64,000 nucleotides of DNA, taken from NCBI RefSeq assembly GCF_014349155.1, contig NZ_JACSIT010000040.1:1-64000 (forward strand). Reading direction: 5' to 3'. Source of the DNA: Neolewinella lacunae. GTDB taxonomy: Bacteria > Bacteroidota > Bacteroidia > Chitinophagales > Saprospiraceae. The notes beneath the pieces are model-generated. The model was not told the origin of the DNA and did no database searches. It saw nothing but the letters and a program-made list of their open reading frames with translations. Positions 25,969-34,417 of this stretch are shown piece by piece; the stretch's first letter is position 1; every line of letters begins with the position of its first letter. A program made the translations under genes and the position numbers.

Positions 25969-27987
25969 TCACTCAATTTCTACTATCTCGCGGTAGCGGA
26001 CTTCAATTTCCACCCTCCGGTTCAGGGCCCGCATACTGCTGCCGGGCAGTTCGCCGAGGCCGACGATTTTGATTTCGTTGGCCTTTAGTCCGGCTGTTTG
26101 CAGGTGAATGCCCACGGCCTTGGCGCGGTTTTGGCTCAGCTTGATGTTGTAGCCGGCGTCGCCAATGTCGTCGGTATACCCGGTAATGACGATGTTGAGC
26201 AAGGTTTTCCCCTTGAGTTGTTCGACGAAAAGGGAGATGCTTTCGATCTGCCGCGGGGTAAGGCTGGCGTCGTCGAAATTAAAGTTGACGGGCAAGCTGC
26301 GGGTCACCAGGCGGGTTTTGCGCTGAATGGTGTCTTCCGGGATAGGCTCGGGTTCGGTCGGAGGGGGGGGCACTGCCACGGGCGGTGGCGGTGGCGGTGG
26401 GCTGGCGGCTTTGGCCAGGAGCAAATCGATGCGGTAGGTGCTGAAGTTGTCCCAGGCGGGAATGCCGAAAACGCGTTGGTAGGGCAGGTAGTCGGGGTGA
26501 ACGACTTGCAGGGGCAGCGCGGCTTCGGAGGGGGCGCAGATGAAGAATCGCCCGCCGAAGTTGGTGTAGTAGGTTTGTCCGTTGGCCAGGGAAATGGCCT
26601 GATCGGTGATGGGTTCACCGGTCAGGCTATCCGTGACGTAGCCCGCTACGTAAGTGATGGGGCGTCCGCTGAGTTTGTCGGAAAGCTTGAAGCTGTAGAT
26701 GTCGAGTCCACCCAGGCCACCCGGGCGGTCGCTGGCGAAATAGCCGGTTTTGCCATCGCTCGTCAGGTGAAAGCCCAGTTCGCGGTGGGGGCCGTTGACG
26801 GGCGGGCCGAGGTTCATCGCCTGGGTAAAGCGGTTGGTGGTTTTATCCCAGTAGCTCACGAAGATGTCCTGGTCGCCCAGGCTGCTGTGTCCCATGCTGG
26901 CGAAGTAGAGGGTACCGCCGTCGTTGCTCAGGAAGGGCCCTTCTTCGTCTTCGGGGGTGTTGACGCCGGAGCCGAGGTTCTGGGGTTCACTCCAGGTGCC
27001 GTCGGGCCTTTTTATGCAGCGGTAGATGTCGCTCCCCCCGAATCCACCGGGGCGAATGGAGGCGAAGAAAAGCTGCTGTCCGTCGCAACTGATGGCGGGC
27101 TGGGAATCCCAGCTTTCGGCGTTGACGTAGTCGGGCAAGGGTTCCACCCTTTCAATTTTGCCGTCGATGAGCCAGCCCGCGTAGAGATCGCACCCGCCCC
27201 GGCTGGTATTGCCGTGGCAGAGCGTGAAGTAGATTCTTTCACCGTCGCGGACGAGGGTGCACATCCCCTCGGGTTCGAGGGTGTTAAAGCTGCCGAAGCG
27301 GGCGGTGGTGAAGGTGCCATCGAGGTTGCGGCGGCTGCCCCGGATGAGGTCTTCGTCGTTGCCCTGGCCCATCCGCGTAAATAGCACGGAGCTGAGATCG
27401 TTGCTGAAGAAAGGAAAGTAATCGTCGCGGTTGGTATTAATGGCTGTCCCGAGATTGTGAATTTCGGTGACGTTGATGAACTGCGAACTGTCTTGGGTAA
27501 TTTGCGCGGCCTGGATCTCGCGGTCGAGCTTTTTCAGGATGGCGGCTTCTTGCTGGGCCTCTTCCTCGCCGTTGCGGCCGAACACGCCCCGGTCTTGGGC
27601 CTGCAAGCGCTGGAACATCTGCAAATAGTGCAACGCCAGGGCGGGCCGAGACATTTTGTAGTAGACTTTGCCTAGCTGGTAGTAGAGCAGGCGGGAGAAG
27701 GTACTGTCGCGGGCAATTACCGTTTGGTAGGCCTCGGCGGCCGCCGGGTAGTTGCGCTGCAGTTCCTCGGCCGTTCCCAAAAAACGGTAGGCGGCGGTAA
27801 AGGAAGTATCCAGTTTGGTCGCCGCGCGGAAGGATTTGGCCGCTTTCTGGGCTTTGCCCGCCAGGAGGAAATTCACCCCGTCGTCAAACGCCCCCTTGGC
27901 TTCGGCGGATTTACTCACCCACTGGGCCGACGCCGTAGCCACCTGTAGACACAGCAGCAAAAGCACTATGGAGCGGTAACTCAGCAT
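25969..27987 (-). CDS. OmpA-family protein with TPR and PD40 repeats
   Basis: 672 residues from ATG 27987 (MLSYRSIVLLLL), selected for its signal peptide 1-22 (TASAQW); earlier in-frame ATGs exist but lack one. Residues ~30-140 have TPR-like helices (AFDDGVNFLLAGKAQKAAKS, AYQTVIARDSTFS). Residues ~190-440 are PD40/WD40-like strands (FFSNDLSSVLFT, ISCDGQQLFFASIRPGG). A carboxypeptidase-regulatory-like domain (~450-520) is followed by a Pro-rich linker (~535-555) and an OmpA peptidoglycan-binding domain (GYTDDIGDAGYNIKLSQNRA). This architecture is widespread in Bacteroidota and related to the PorE/T9SS-associated group, but a role here is not shown. A 22-bp perfect palindrome lies in its 5' region. 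Confidence 0.88.
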   Translation of the reverse strand: MLSYRSIVLLLLCLQVATASAQWVSKSAEAKGAFDDGVNFLLAGKAQKAAKSFRAATKLDTSFTAAYRFLGTAEELQRNYPAAAEAYQTVIARDSTFSRLLYYQLGKVYYKMSRPALALHYLQMFQRLQAQDRGVFGRNGEEEAQQEAAILKKLDREIQAAQITQDSSQFINVTEIHNLGTAINTNRDDYFPFFSNDLSSVLFTRMGQGNDEDLIRGSRRNLDGTFTTARFGSFNTLEPEGMCTLVRDGERIYFTLCHGNTSRGGCDLYAGWLIDGKIERVEPLPDYVNAESWDSQPAISCDGQQLFFASIRPGGFGGSDIYRCIKRPDGTWSEPQNLGSGVNTPEDEEGPFLSNDGGTLYFASMGHSSLGDQDIFVSYWDKTTNRFTQAMNLGPPVNGPHRELGFHLTSDGKTGYFASDRPGGLGGLDIYSFKLSDKLSGRPITYVAGYVTDSLTGEPITDQAISLANGQTYYTNFGGRFFICAPSEAALPLQVVHPDYLPYQRVFGIPAWDNFSTYRIDLLLAKAASPPPPPPPVAVPPPPTEPEPIPEDTIQRKTRLVTRSLPVNFNFDDASLTPRQIESISLFVEQLKGKTLLNIVITGYTDDIGDAGYNIKLSQNRAKAVGIHLQTAGLKANEIKIVGLGELPGSSMRALNRRVEIEVRYREIVEIE

Positions 27988-28029
27988 TTCAGATAAGGTT
28001 TTCAGGCGGAAAGTTACTAAAAAAGCTTG

Positions 28030-28051
28030 GGCCTCGCCGTACGGCGAGGCC
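28030..28051. repeat. 22-bp perfect palindrome upstream of the OmpA/PD40 gene
   Basis: GGCCTCGCCGT and its exact complement, with no loop. It lies 43 bp upstream of the ATG at 27987, so it may be an operator or a 5'-UTR hairpin. The remaining DNA to 28549 (about 500 bp) shows nothing recognised; a small basic reading frame at 28104-28286 looks spurious. Confidence 0.7.
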
Positions 28052-28549
28052 ACAAGATAAAATGAGTGCATTAGTAAACTATCGCGGCTAATGTAGGAAC
28101 TTTTTGAAAATTTCGCGGGCTCTCCCACGCTTCCCGCTCCGCACCCTGGGCAGGAAACCAGCGCAAAAGCACGCCAAAAATCTCCTGAAAACGGGAAAAA
28201 GGCCGCAACCGGAAACGCAGCCGGCACCCCAACCGGGGCGGAAGCGGGTGACGAACAAACCTAACCAACTGATAATCAGAAGCTAATTCACGGACTGCTC
28301 CCAACGAACGGAGAAAGCCACGCCTCTTTTCCCGCTTTTCATACTCCGGGAGAAAATCAAACCAATCCCATTTCGGCAGTCTCTGATTTCAACGTTCTTG
28401 GGCGGCGGCTTTATTTCTCACGTACAATAATCTCAGCTCCTTTTAGCGATAGCAATACTATCAAAATTAACCATTTCTTGTTGTTCGCTTCTGCGTCCAG
28501 CGGTGGTGTACGGGGTAGAACCAAGGATGTCCCAACGCGTTATTTCTGC

Positions 28550-29500
28550 ATGCAAAAGTTCAGCCTTCTCCTCCTCCTCTCCCTGTTGTTCGCGGCCTGC
28601 AATACTGTTCAGGACCAGCCAGACAGTGCTCCCCTGACCAGCAAAACCATGGCTCCCGGCCACTTTTCCGGTGGCCTCTACGAATACTGGTACGAAGGCG
28701 TTGCCGAGCTCAATACCTATGACTTGCAGCAAATCCGTTACGGAGAAATCCACCCCGGCCAGGCTACCCTCATTTTCGTCTCGGAGGACTTCCTGACGGA
28801 TAAGCAGGTAAAAAACGACAACTACACCAACCCTGCCTCCACGCCCATCATCAAGACCAACTTTCTTCGTCGTTTCACCACTGGCATCTACGACTACTCG
28901 GTGATGACTTCCGTCTTTACGCCCACCAAAACCGATGAGCAGCCGCATACCCTCAAAGTGACCACGGGGCTGCAGGATTGGTGTGGCCAAACCTTTACCC
29001 AGCTCAACCACGATGGCGGCGGAGCCTGGAACGTGCAGTTGCGGTCTTACTTCGAGCGCGAAGGTGATACGAACAAGCAGTTGCCCGCCGACTTTCTCGA
29101 GGATGAGGTCTTCAACCGCATCCGGACGGGCTGGGAAAACCTCCCCACTGGCAACTTCAACGTCATCCCCAACACGGGCTACCTCCTGATGACCCACCAG
29201 CCTTACGAAGCGGCCAAAGCGACCGTCCGCCTGAGCGATTACGCGGGAGACCGCTTCACGGGCACCTCCCTGAAATCTTACGTGGTCGATTTCACGGATC
29301 TCGGCCGGAAGCTCGAAGTGGTCTTTGAGGCCGCTTCCCCCTACGTCATCCGGGGCTGGACCGAAAGCTACGATAGCCGGGGCAAGCAGCTCACGACCGT
29401 AGCTACCCTGACCCACCAGGTGCGCGAGCCCTACTGGTCGCAGAACAGCACTGCCGACGTGGGCCGGCGGGACAGCCTGGGCTTGCCCGTTTACGAATAG
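28550..29500 (+). CDS. Lipoprotein of the Bacteroidota family often mislabelled 'septum formation inhibitor Maf'
   Basis: 316 residues from ATG 28550 (MQKFSLLLLLSL), chosen because it opens a lipoprotein signal (FAAC, Cys17). The sequence has the marks of a conserved Bacteroidota family: LYEYWYEGVAELNTYDLQQIRYGEI, DFLTDKQVK, GIYDYSVMTSVFTP, QDWCGQTFTQLN, YFEREGD and a C-terminal DSLGL. This family is often annotated as Maf but has no similarity to the nucleotide pyrophosphatase Maf. Role unknown. Alone or followed by the PAP2 gene at 29624 (123 bp). Confidence 0.82.
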   Translation: MQKFSLLLLLSLLFAACNTVQDQPDSAPLTSKTMAPGHFSGGLYEYWYEGVAELNTYDLQQIRYGEIHPGQATLIFVSEDFLTDKQVKNDNYTNPASTPIIKTNFLRRFTTGIYDYSVMTSVFTPTKTDEQPHTLKVTTGLQDWCGQTFTQLNHDGGGAWNVQLRSYFEREGDTNKQLPADFLEDEVFNRIRTGWENLPTGNFNVIPNTGYLLMTHQPYEAAKATVRLSDYAGDRFTGTSLKSYVVDFTDLGRKLEVVFEAASPYVIRGWTESYDSRGKQLTTVATLTHQVREPYWSQNSTADVGRRDSLGLPVYE

Positions 29501-29623
29501 GGGCCCTCCGGCCGAAAAGCTGGTGGTACAAACATCTGGTGCCCGAGCGGGGTTTGTTTGGTGATTGCCCCCCAGCGCTGCGGCTGGCGGTGCTCTTCCA
29601 TTCCCAACCTTAGCTTTTTTAAG

Positions 29624-30367
29624 ATGCCCTTCCGTTACTCGCCTGCGTTTTTCTTTGCCCTTTTCTTCAGCCTTTTCCAGCTCCTTGCCGCGCAGGGAAT
29701 CCGACCCTACGACCCCGACCCAACCGCCAACGCCGTGTTGCTGGGCCTGGGAGGCAGCATCACCATCGGCTCCATGTTTCTGGATAAGCGGGTGAAACCC
29801 ATGACGGAGGACGACGTACGGCTGCTCGATTTTGACCGCATCCCGGGCATCGACCGCTACTCCACGCGTCACCTTTCGTTGAAAACTGACGAAGTGACGG
29901 ATAAACTGTTGCTGACCAGCTTTGCCAGCCCCTTCTTTCTGCTGCTGGACCGGGATGGTCGCGACAACTTCGACGACATGGCCCTGATCGTTTTCCAGGG
30001 AGCCCTGTTGAATTCCGCCCTGATCAACCTCTCGAAGGCCGGCGTGCGCCGTCCCCGCCCCTACAATTACAACCCGGACGCGCCGATTGACCTGAAGATG
30101 CGCAAATCGAGCCTGTACTCCTTCTACAGCGGGCACGTGGCCACGGCCGCCTATTTCAGTTTTACTACTGCCCGCCTCTACAGCGATCTACATCCCAATA
30201 GCAAGCTCAGTCCCTTCGTGTGGACGGCCGCCGCGCTCATCCCCACCACCGTAGCCTACGGGCGAATGCGCGCCGGGCGCCACTTTTTCACCGATGTGTT
30301 GGTGGGTTTTGCCGCGGGCACGGCGATTGCACTGACCGTGCCAGCCCTGCACCGTAGTGGCGAGTAG
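29624..30367 (+). CDS. PAP2-superfamily phosphatase
   Basis: 247 residues from ATG 29624 (MPFRYSPAFF), giving a signal or membrane segment at the N-terminus. PAP2 motifs: KAGVRRPRP (first motif), SLYSFYSGHVATAA (second, with SGH), and GRMRAGRHFFTDVLVGFAAG (third, R-x6-H-x3-D-like). Hydrophobic helices around these fit a membrane-bound lipid phosphate phosphatase (for example undecaprenyl-diphosphate or lipid A type). Substrate not predictable. Ends 3 bp before the convergent moaE stop at 30371. Confidence 0.88.
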   Translation: MPFRYSPAFFFALFFSLFQLLAAQGIRPYDPDPTANAVLLGLGGSITIGSMFLDKRVKPMTEDDVRLLDFDRIPGIDRYSTRHLSLKTDEVTDKLLLTSFASPFFLLLDRDGRDNFDDMALIVFQGALLNSALINLSKAGVRRPRPYNYNPDAPIDLKMRKSSLYSFYSGHVATAAYFSFTTARLYSDLHPNSKLSPFVWTAAALIPTTVAYGRMRAGRHFFTDVLVGFAAGTAIALTVPALHRSGE

Positions 30368-30370
30368 GCC

Positions 30371-30787
30371 CTATGGCCGCGCCCCCACCCAATAGCTGCC
30401 GTCTTCCAGAAATTCCTTTTTCCAGATCGGGACCGATTTTTTCAACTCGTCGATCACCCACGCGCAACCCGCGAAGGCTGCGGCGCGGTGGACGCTGCTG
30501 ACGGCAATGATCACCGCAACGTCGCCAATCGCTAAGGCCCCGGTACGGTGGTGTACACTCACGGCGTGAAGGCCGTGCATTTCCCGGGCCGCTTCGGCAA
30601 TGCGGCGCATCTCGCGGAGGGCCATCGCGTCGTAACTGGAGAATTCGAGGTGGGTGACGACCGCGCCCTTGTTCTGGTTGCGGATGGTGCCGACGAACAG
30701 GCAAATCCCTCCGCAGGACGGATCCTGGACCGCAGCGTAGCACGCATCGATGCTGAGGGGATCCGCAGAGAGGAGAATGTCTTCCAT
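30371..30787 (-). CDS. moaE: Molybdopterin synthase catalytic subunit
   Basis: 138 residues from ATG 30787 (MEDILLSADPL). A longer frame upstream runs through tandem repeats and is not believable. MoaE signatures: GGICLFVGTIRN, LEFSSYDAMALREM, VHHRTGALAIGDVAVIIAVSS, HRAAAFAGC and VPIWKKEFLEDGSYWV, with the catalytic Lys in the last block. It transfers sulfur from MoaD to precursor Z to make molybdopterin in the cytoplasm. moaD is upstream on the same strand, 252 bp away, the gap holding the repeats. No other moa/mog genes are in the window. Confidence 0.93.
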   Translation of the reverse strand: MEDILLSADPLSIDACYAAVQDPSCGGICLFVGTIRNQNKGAVVTHLEFSSYDAMALREMRRIAEAAREMHGLHAVSVHHRTGALAIGDVAVIIAVSSVHRAAAFAGCAWVIDELKKSVPIWKKEFLEDGSYWVGARP

Positions 30788-30825
30788 GTTTTCTTGAAGG
30801 CGTTGAAGCCTGGAAGGTTTGGATG

Positions 30826-30945
30826 CCGGATTACGGATGCGCTGCATCTTCTGGTGGGAGTACCCCGGATTACGGATGCTTCGCATCCTTTTAGTGGGAT
30901 TCCCCCGGATTACGGATGCTTCGCATCCTCCATCCGGGGTTATTG
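30826..30945. repeat. Three tandem copies of a ~39-40 bp unit between moaD and moaE
   Basis: Copies begin at 30826, 30865 and 30905 with CCGGATTACGGATGC, each with a small inner hairpin (GGATGC TTC GCATCC in the last two). Further on, GACCCC TACC GGGGTC forms another hairpin, then a pyrimidine-rich tract with repeated CCCTTTACTCC fills 30985-31039. Confidence 0.8.
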
Positions 30946-31039
30946 AGGTTGGACCCCTACCGGGGTCAGGGAGGGCTCTTCTACCCGAATACTCCTTTCC
31001 TCCTTTCCCCCTTTACTCCCTTTCCCCTTTACTCCCTTC

Positions 31040-31285
31040 CTACCCTCCACTGACCGGCGGTATCACCACGAGTTCATCTCCTGGCTCCAGCACTTCTTCG
31101 GGCAGGGCGTACAGCTCGTTGCGGGCAATGGCGAAGGTGACCAATTCGCCCAGGGCGGGATGGTCTTCCAGCAGGCGTTGGCGCAGGTCGGCCACGGTCG
31201 CCCCGGCGGGCAAGGCTACCGCACAACTGCTCCCGCCAAAGATTTCGGCCGCAGCGGCAAAGGCCAGTACCCGGTGCTGAATCAT
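31040..31285 (-). CDS. moaD: Molybdopterin synthase sulfur-carrier subunit
   Basis: 81 residues, beta-grasp fold: start MIQHRVLAFAAAAEIFG, central LPAGATVADLRQRLLEDHP, FAIARNELYAL, and the required C-terminal Gly-Gly (PPVSGG) that is adenylated and thiocarboxylated. Partner of MoaE encoded downstream. Its ATG overlaps the TGA of the upstream lipoprotein gene (ATGA), so it is translated with the Dabb gene. Confidence 0.92.
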   Translation of the reverse strand: MIQHRVLAFAAAAEIFGGSSCAVALPAGATVADLRQRLLEDHPALGELVTFAIARNELYALPEEVLEPGDELVVIPPVSGG

Positions 31286-31713
31286 TTTCCCAGGACGTTG
31301 TCGTACACCTGCACCCGTTTGAACTTCGCCTCCTGTTCGGCGACGAACTTCAGGTGGATGGGGTCTACCTGGTACTGGTCATGCCCGGCCACATCGTCAA
31401 ACCAAAGGATGAGGGCGTAGTCAAAAGAGTTGTCCGTCACCCCCCGCGTCGGCGTGCTGGCGGCGGGACCTACGAACATGCGCTTGACCGAGGAAATCTC
31501 CTCCAGCTGCCACACGCCATCCACAAATTCCTGCGCGCCGGCGGCATCAACGGAGTCTTTCAGCCAGAAATACACGGTGTGGATCAGGCCAGGCTCGGCG
31601 GCGGCATCGACTTCTTTCTCGATGATGGTTTCCTCCACAACTTTCTCCCCGTTGCAGTTGGTGAAAAATGCCAGGGTGCAGCAGAAGAGGAGGCCAGTGA
31701 AAAGCGTGCGCAT
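31282..31713 (-). CDS. Dabb-domain lipoprotein
   Basis: 143 residues from ATG 31713 (MRTLFTGLLF). The N-terminus is a lipoprotein-type signal (FFTNC, Cys20) followed by an acidic linker (EETIIEKEVDAAAE) and a Dabb (stress-responsive alpha-beta barrel) domain: GLIHTVYFWLKD, FVGPAASTPTRGVTDNSFDYALILWF, HDQYQVDPIHLKFVAEQ. It is clearly paralogous to the next gene upstream, which lacks a signal. Dabb proteins are small dimers of mostly unknown catalytic function. Overlaps moaD by 4 bp. Confidence 0.88.
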   Translation of the reverse strand: MRTLFTGLLFCCTLAFFTNCNGEKVVEETIIEKEVDAAAEPGLIHTVYFWLKDSVDAAGAQEFVDGVWQLEEISSVKRMFVGPAASTPTRGVTDNSFDYALILWFDDVAGHDQYQVDPIHLKFVAEQEAKFKRVQVYDNVLGK

Positions 31714-31809
31714 AGTACGGTGGTTGATTGCGCGCCAAGATAGCAGCAATTCTCCATTCTCCGTACCGGCACCCTTCTTTTCTACCGAATCGTTGGCACG
31801 CGCTGCGGT

Positions 31810-32130
31810 CTAGAGGGCGTTGTCGTAGACCTTCACCGTGGCAAACTTAGCGGCCTGCTCGGCCACGAATTGCAGGTGGATGGGGTGATCCTGGTAGTGT
31901 TCCTGCGCGGCTACATCGGCAAAAAAGAGGTGGAGGCTGTAGTCGAACGAATGGTCGGTCACCTCCCGCTCGATGGTCTTGGCGGGCGGGCCAGCGTAGA
32001 AGTGCAGTACGCCGGGGACGGCCGCCAGCCGGGCAACGCCCTGCTCAAAGTCGCGGCGGGCCGCCTCGTCGAGGTCGGGCTGCAGCCAAAAATAAACGGT
32101 GTGGATCAGGCCGGCACGTTGCTCGCTCAT
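31810..32130 (-). CDS. Cytoplasmic Dabb-domain protein
   Basis: 106 residues that make up one Dabb domain (GLIHTVYFWLQPDLDEA, FYAGPPAKTIEREVTDHSFDYSLHLFF, EHYQDHPIHLQFVAEQAAKF). No signal peptide. About half its residues are shared with the Dabb lipoprotein encoded 96 bp downstream, which points to tandem duplication. Reaction unknown. The start MSEQRAGLIHT is preceded by a purine-poor leader; -7-like TTACTTTG is nearby. Confidence 0.85.
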   Translation of the reverse strand: MSEQRAGLIHTVYFWLQPDLDEAARRDFEQGVARLAAVPGVLHFYAGPPAKTIEREVTDHSFDYSLHLFFADVAAQEHYQDHPIHLQFVAEQAAKFATVKVYDNAL

Positions 32131-32335
32131 GGCTTTCGATTTGGTCTTGGTAAACGATTGGGGGGGCCAAAGTAAGGCAGATTTTTCAGCCAGTAACGGC
32201 CGGGCCGTAGCCGCTGCGTTATGGAGCCGCCGGAAAACGCCAAAGGAAGGGTAAAAGAACGCTACGGCCGATCGGTTCGTTATAGCACCCGTACCTTAGG
32301 GCCCGTACGCTGGCCCATAAACCGCCCTTTGCCAA

Positions 32336-32989
32336 ATGACCATCATCATCATTATCTTCACTTGCCTCGTTTCCTGGCAGGCTTTCAACCGGCCCGAACT
32401 GCGGGCCAAAATGCTCTTCTACCCTACGGCCGTCAAAAACCGGGGTGAGTACTACCGCTTTTTGTCCCACGGTTTCATCCACGCGGATTTCATGCACTTG
32501 CTGTTCAACATGTACGCGCTGTACATTTTTGGGGGCATTGCGGAGGCTACCTTTACCTGCCTTTTCGGGCCAACGCTGAGCAAGCTGGGGTACCTGCTGT
32601 TTTACCTTGTGGCCATTGTGGCGAGTTCCTACGTCAGCTACCTGCGCCACCAGGATAACCCGGGCTACGCCAGCCTGGGGGCTTCGGGCGCGGTGGCGGC
32701 GATGATCTGGCCCTACGTCATGTTCGATCCCTGGAGCTGGTTTATCTTCCCGCCACTGCCGGCCTTTTTGCTCGGCATCGCCTACATCGCCTACAGCCAC
32801 TACGCCGATAAGCGCGGCGGAGACAACATCGGCCACAACGCCCACCTCTGGGGGGCCATCTTCGGTTTGCTGGCCTACGTCGTCCTCTGCCTGTTCCTGG
32901 AGCCGGACATTTTGACGGCCTTCGTAGAGCGGCTCATGGAGCCCCGGGGGATGAATTCACCGCGCAGCTACTTCGATCCCTGCGGCTAG
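32336..32989 (+). CDS. Rhomboid-family intramembrane serine protease
   Basis: 217 residues with about six hydrophobic helices. Rhomboid signatures: YYRFLSHGFIHADFMHLLFNMYAL (L1 loop and helix 2 with H/N residues), GASGAV with Ser117 as the nucleophile, and HNAHLWGAIFG with His170 as the catalytic base. It cleaves membrane proteins within the bilayer. The start MTIIIIIFTCL begins inside the first helix; upstream alternatives are in a different context, so the N-terminus is slightly uncertain. Stop is 12 bp before the long-form repeat at 33002. Confidence 0.92.
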   Translation: MTIIIIIFTCLVSWQAFNRPELRAKMLFYPTAVKNRGEYYRFLSHGFIHADFMHLLFNMYALYIFGGIAEATFTCLFGPTLSKLGYLLFYLVAIVASSYVSYLRHQDNPGYASLGASGAVAAMIWPYVMFDPWSWFIFPPLPAFLLGIAYIAYSHYADKRGGDNIGHNAHLWGAIFGLLAYVVLCLFLEPDILTAFVERLMEPRGMNSPRSYFDPCG

Positions 32990-33001
32990 ATCTTCTTTTT
33001 T

Positions 33002-33117
33002 GCGCGGTCGCAGGTGCTCCCCCCCGTCCCCCCGAAAGGGGGAGAAAGGATGTGGAGCGGGGGAAGTCCAACCCAACTTTGCCCTTCCACTTTTCCTTTG
33101 CACCTGCGGCCGCGCCC
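33002..33117. repeat. Dispersed GC-rich element, copies 11 and 12, facing inward
   Basis: Long-form copy GCGCGGTCGCAGGTGC (33002-33017) with C6/G5 hairpin to 33058, then GCACCTGCGGCCGCGCCC (33100-33117) in the opposite direction. The first half matches the 24488 copy, including the preceding T run. Confidence 0.85.
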
Positions 33118-33145
33118 TGAGGAAGAATAGTTGCGGGCAAAGCCG

Positions 33146-33153
33146 TACTTTTG
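33146..33153 (+). promoter_or_regulatory. Putative -7 box of ychF
   Basis: TACTTTTG matches TAnnTTTG exactly, 53 bp before the ychF ATG and just after the repeat pair. The -33 region is within or next to the repeat and has no clear TTG at proper spacing. Confidence 0.4.
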
Positions 33154-33206
33154 CGCCCGATTTGGGGCAAGCCAGCCCCGGTCCAACTAAGAAAAAGTAT
33201 AGCAGC

Positions 33207-34304
33207 ATGGCACTCAAATGCGGTATTGTTGGCCTGCCCAACGTCGGCAAGTCTACCCTCTTCAACGCCCTGACCTCCGCCAAGGCCCTGGCCGCCAACT
33301 ACCCCTTTGCCACCAAGGAACCCAACATCGGCGTCATCACCGTCCCCGATCCGCGGCTCGATAAGCTGGCCGAACTCGTCAAACCCCAGAAGGTGCAGCC
33401 CACCACCGTCGATATCGTCGACATCGCCGGCCTCATCAAAGGTGCCAGCAAGGGCGAGGGCCTCGGCAACCAGTTCCTCGGCAACATCCGCGAAACGGAC
33501 GCCATCATCCACGTCGTACGCTGCTTCGAAGACGATAACGTCGTCCACGTCGACGGCTCCGTAGACCCCGTCCGCGATAAAATGGTCATCGATACCGAAT
33601 TGATTTTCAAGGACATCGAAACCGTCGAAAAGCGCGTAGAAAAGTTCCGCCGCACCGCCAAATCGGGCGATAAGGAAAGCAAGAAAATGGTGGACGTAGG
33701 CGATGCCCTCCTCTCCCACCTCAACAGCGAAAAACCCGCCCGCAGCTTCGAAACCGACGAAGAGGGCCAGGAAATCGTCAACGAAATGATGCTCCTGACG
33801 GCCAAGCCCATCCTCTACGTCTGCAACGTCGATGAAGAAAGCTTCGCCACCGGCAACGCCTACACCCAGGCCTTCCAGGCTTCCGTTGCCGCCGAAAAAG
33901 CCGAGGTCATCCTCATCTCCGCCCAAATCGAAGCCGAAATCGCCGAGCTGGAAAGCCGCGAAGAACGCCTGGAATTCCTGCAAGCCATGGGCCTGAGCGA
34001 GCCCGGCGTCAATAAAGTCATCCGGTCCAGCTACCAGCTGCTGAACCTCCTGACCTACTTCACCGCCGGCGTCAAGGAGGTCCGCGCCTGGACGATCAAG
34101 GAAGGCACCAAGGCCCCCGGCGCGGCCGGCGTGATCCACACCGATTTTGAAAAGGGATTCATCCGCGCCGAAGTCATCCACTACGAAGACTACGTAAAAT
34201 TCGGCTCCGAAGCCGGTGCCCGCGACAATGGCAAACTGGGCGTGGAAGGCAAAGAATACGTGGTGCAGGACGGGGACGTTATGCACTTCCGTTTTAACGT
34301 ATAA
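33207..34304 (+). CDS. ychF: Redox-regulated ATPase/GTPase YchF (Obg-like)
   Basis: 365 residues from ATG 33207 (MALKCGIVGLPNVGKST); the open frame upstream passes through the repeat and is not coding. P-loop GLPNVGKST at 9-17, switch region with DIAGLIKGASKGEGLGNQFL, an NVDE in place of the GTP-specific NKxD (YVCNVDEE), a coiled-coil region, and a C-terminal TGS domain (TYFTAGVKEVRAWTI, DYVKFGSE, DGDVMHFRFNV). The NVDE motif fits ATP preference in this family. Binds ribosomes and is widely conserved. Single gene. Confidence 0.97.
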   Translation: MALKCGIVGLPNVGKSTLFNALTSAKALAANYPFATKEPNIGVITVPDPRLDKLAELVKPQKVQPTTVDIVDIAGLIKGASKGEGLGNQFLGNIRETDAIIHVVRCFEDDNVVHVDGSVDPVRDKMVIDTELIFKDIETVEKRVEKFRRTAKSGDKESKKMVDVGDALLSHLNSEKPARSFETDEEGQEIVNEMMLLTAKPILYVCNVDEESFATGNAYTQAFQASVAAEKAEVILISAQIEAEIAELESREERLEFLQAMGLSEPGVNKVIRSSYQLLNLLTYFTAGVKEVRAWTIKEGTKAPGAAGVIHTDFEKGFIRAEVIHYEDYVKFGSEAGARDNGKLGVEGKEYVVQDGDVMHFRFNV

Positions 34305-34417
34305 GGCGGCCTACTTTACTCCCTTTTTTAGTTCATAGTGCATAGTTCATAGTTCAGTAGCGGGCGGCCTACTTTACTCCCTTCCCCCTTTAATCCCTCC
34401 CCCCTTTAGTCCTTGAC
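34305..34417. repeat. Short direct repeat after ychF
   Basis: The phrase GGCGGCCTACTTTACTCCCT occurs twice, at about 34305 and 34366, with TTCATAG triplets (AGTTCATAGTGCATAG) between. Pyrimidine-rich CCCCTTTA units follow. No clear terminator. Confidence 0.6.

Noticed and set aside
28104-28286. 60-residue basic reading frame
   Set aside because: No coding signature or homology impression; likely chance.
28550-29500. True Maf nucleotide pyrophosphatase
   Set aside because: The lipoprotein signal and sequence differ from Maf; the name is a database carry-over for this family.
30826-30945. CRISPR-like array
   Set aside because: Only three units, no unique spacers of constant size, no cas genes.
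33000-33206. 69-residue N-terminal extension of YchF
   Set aside because: The extension reads through a dispersed repeat; YchF proteins start with MALKCGIVG-like sequence.
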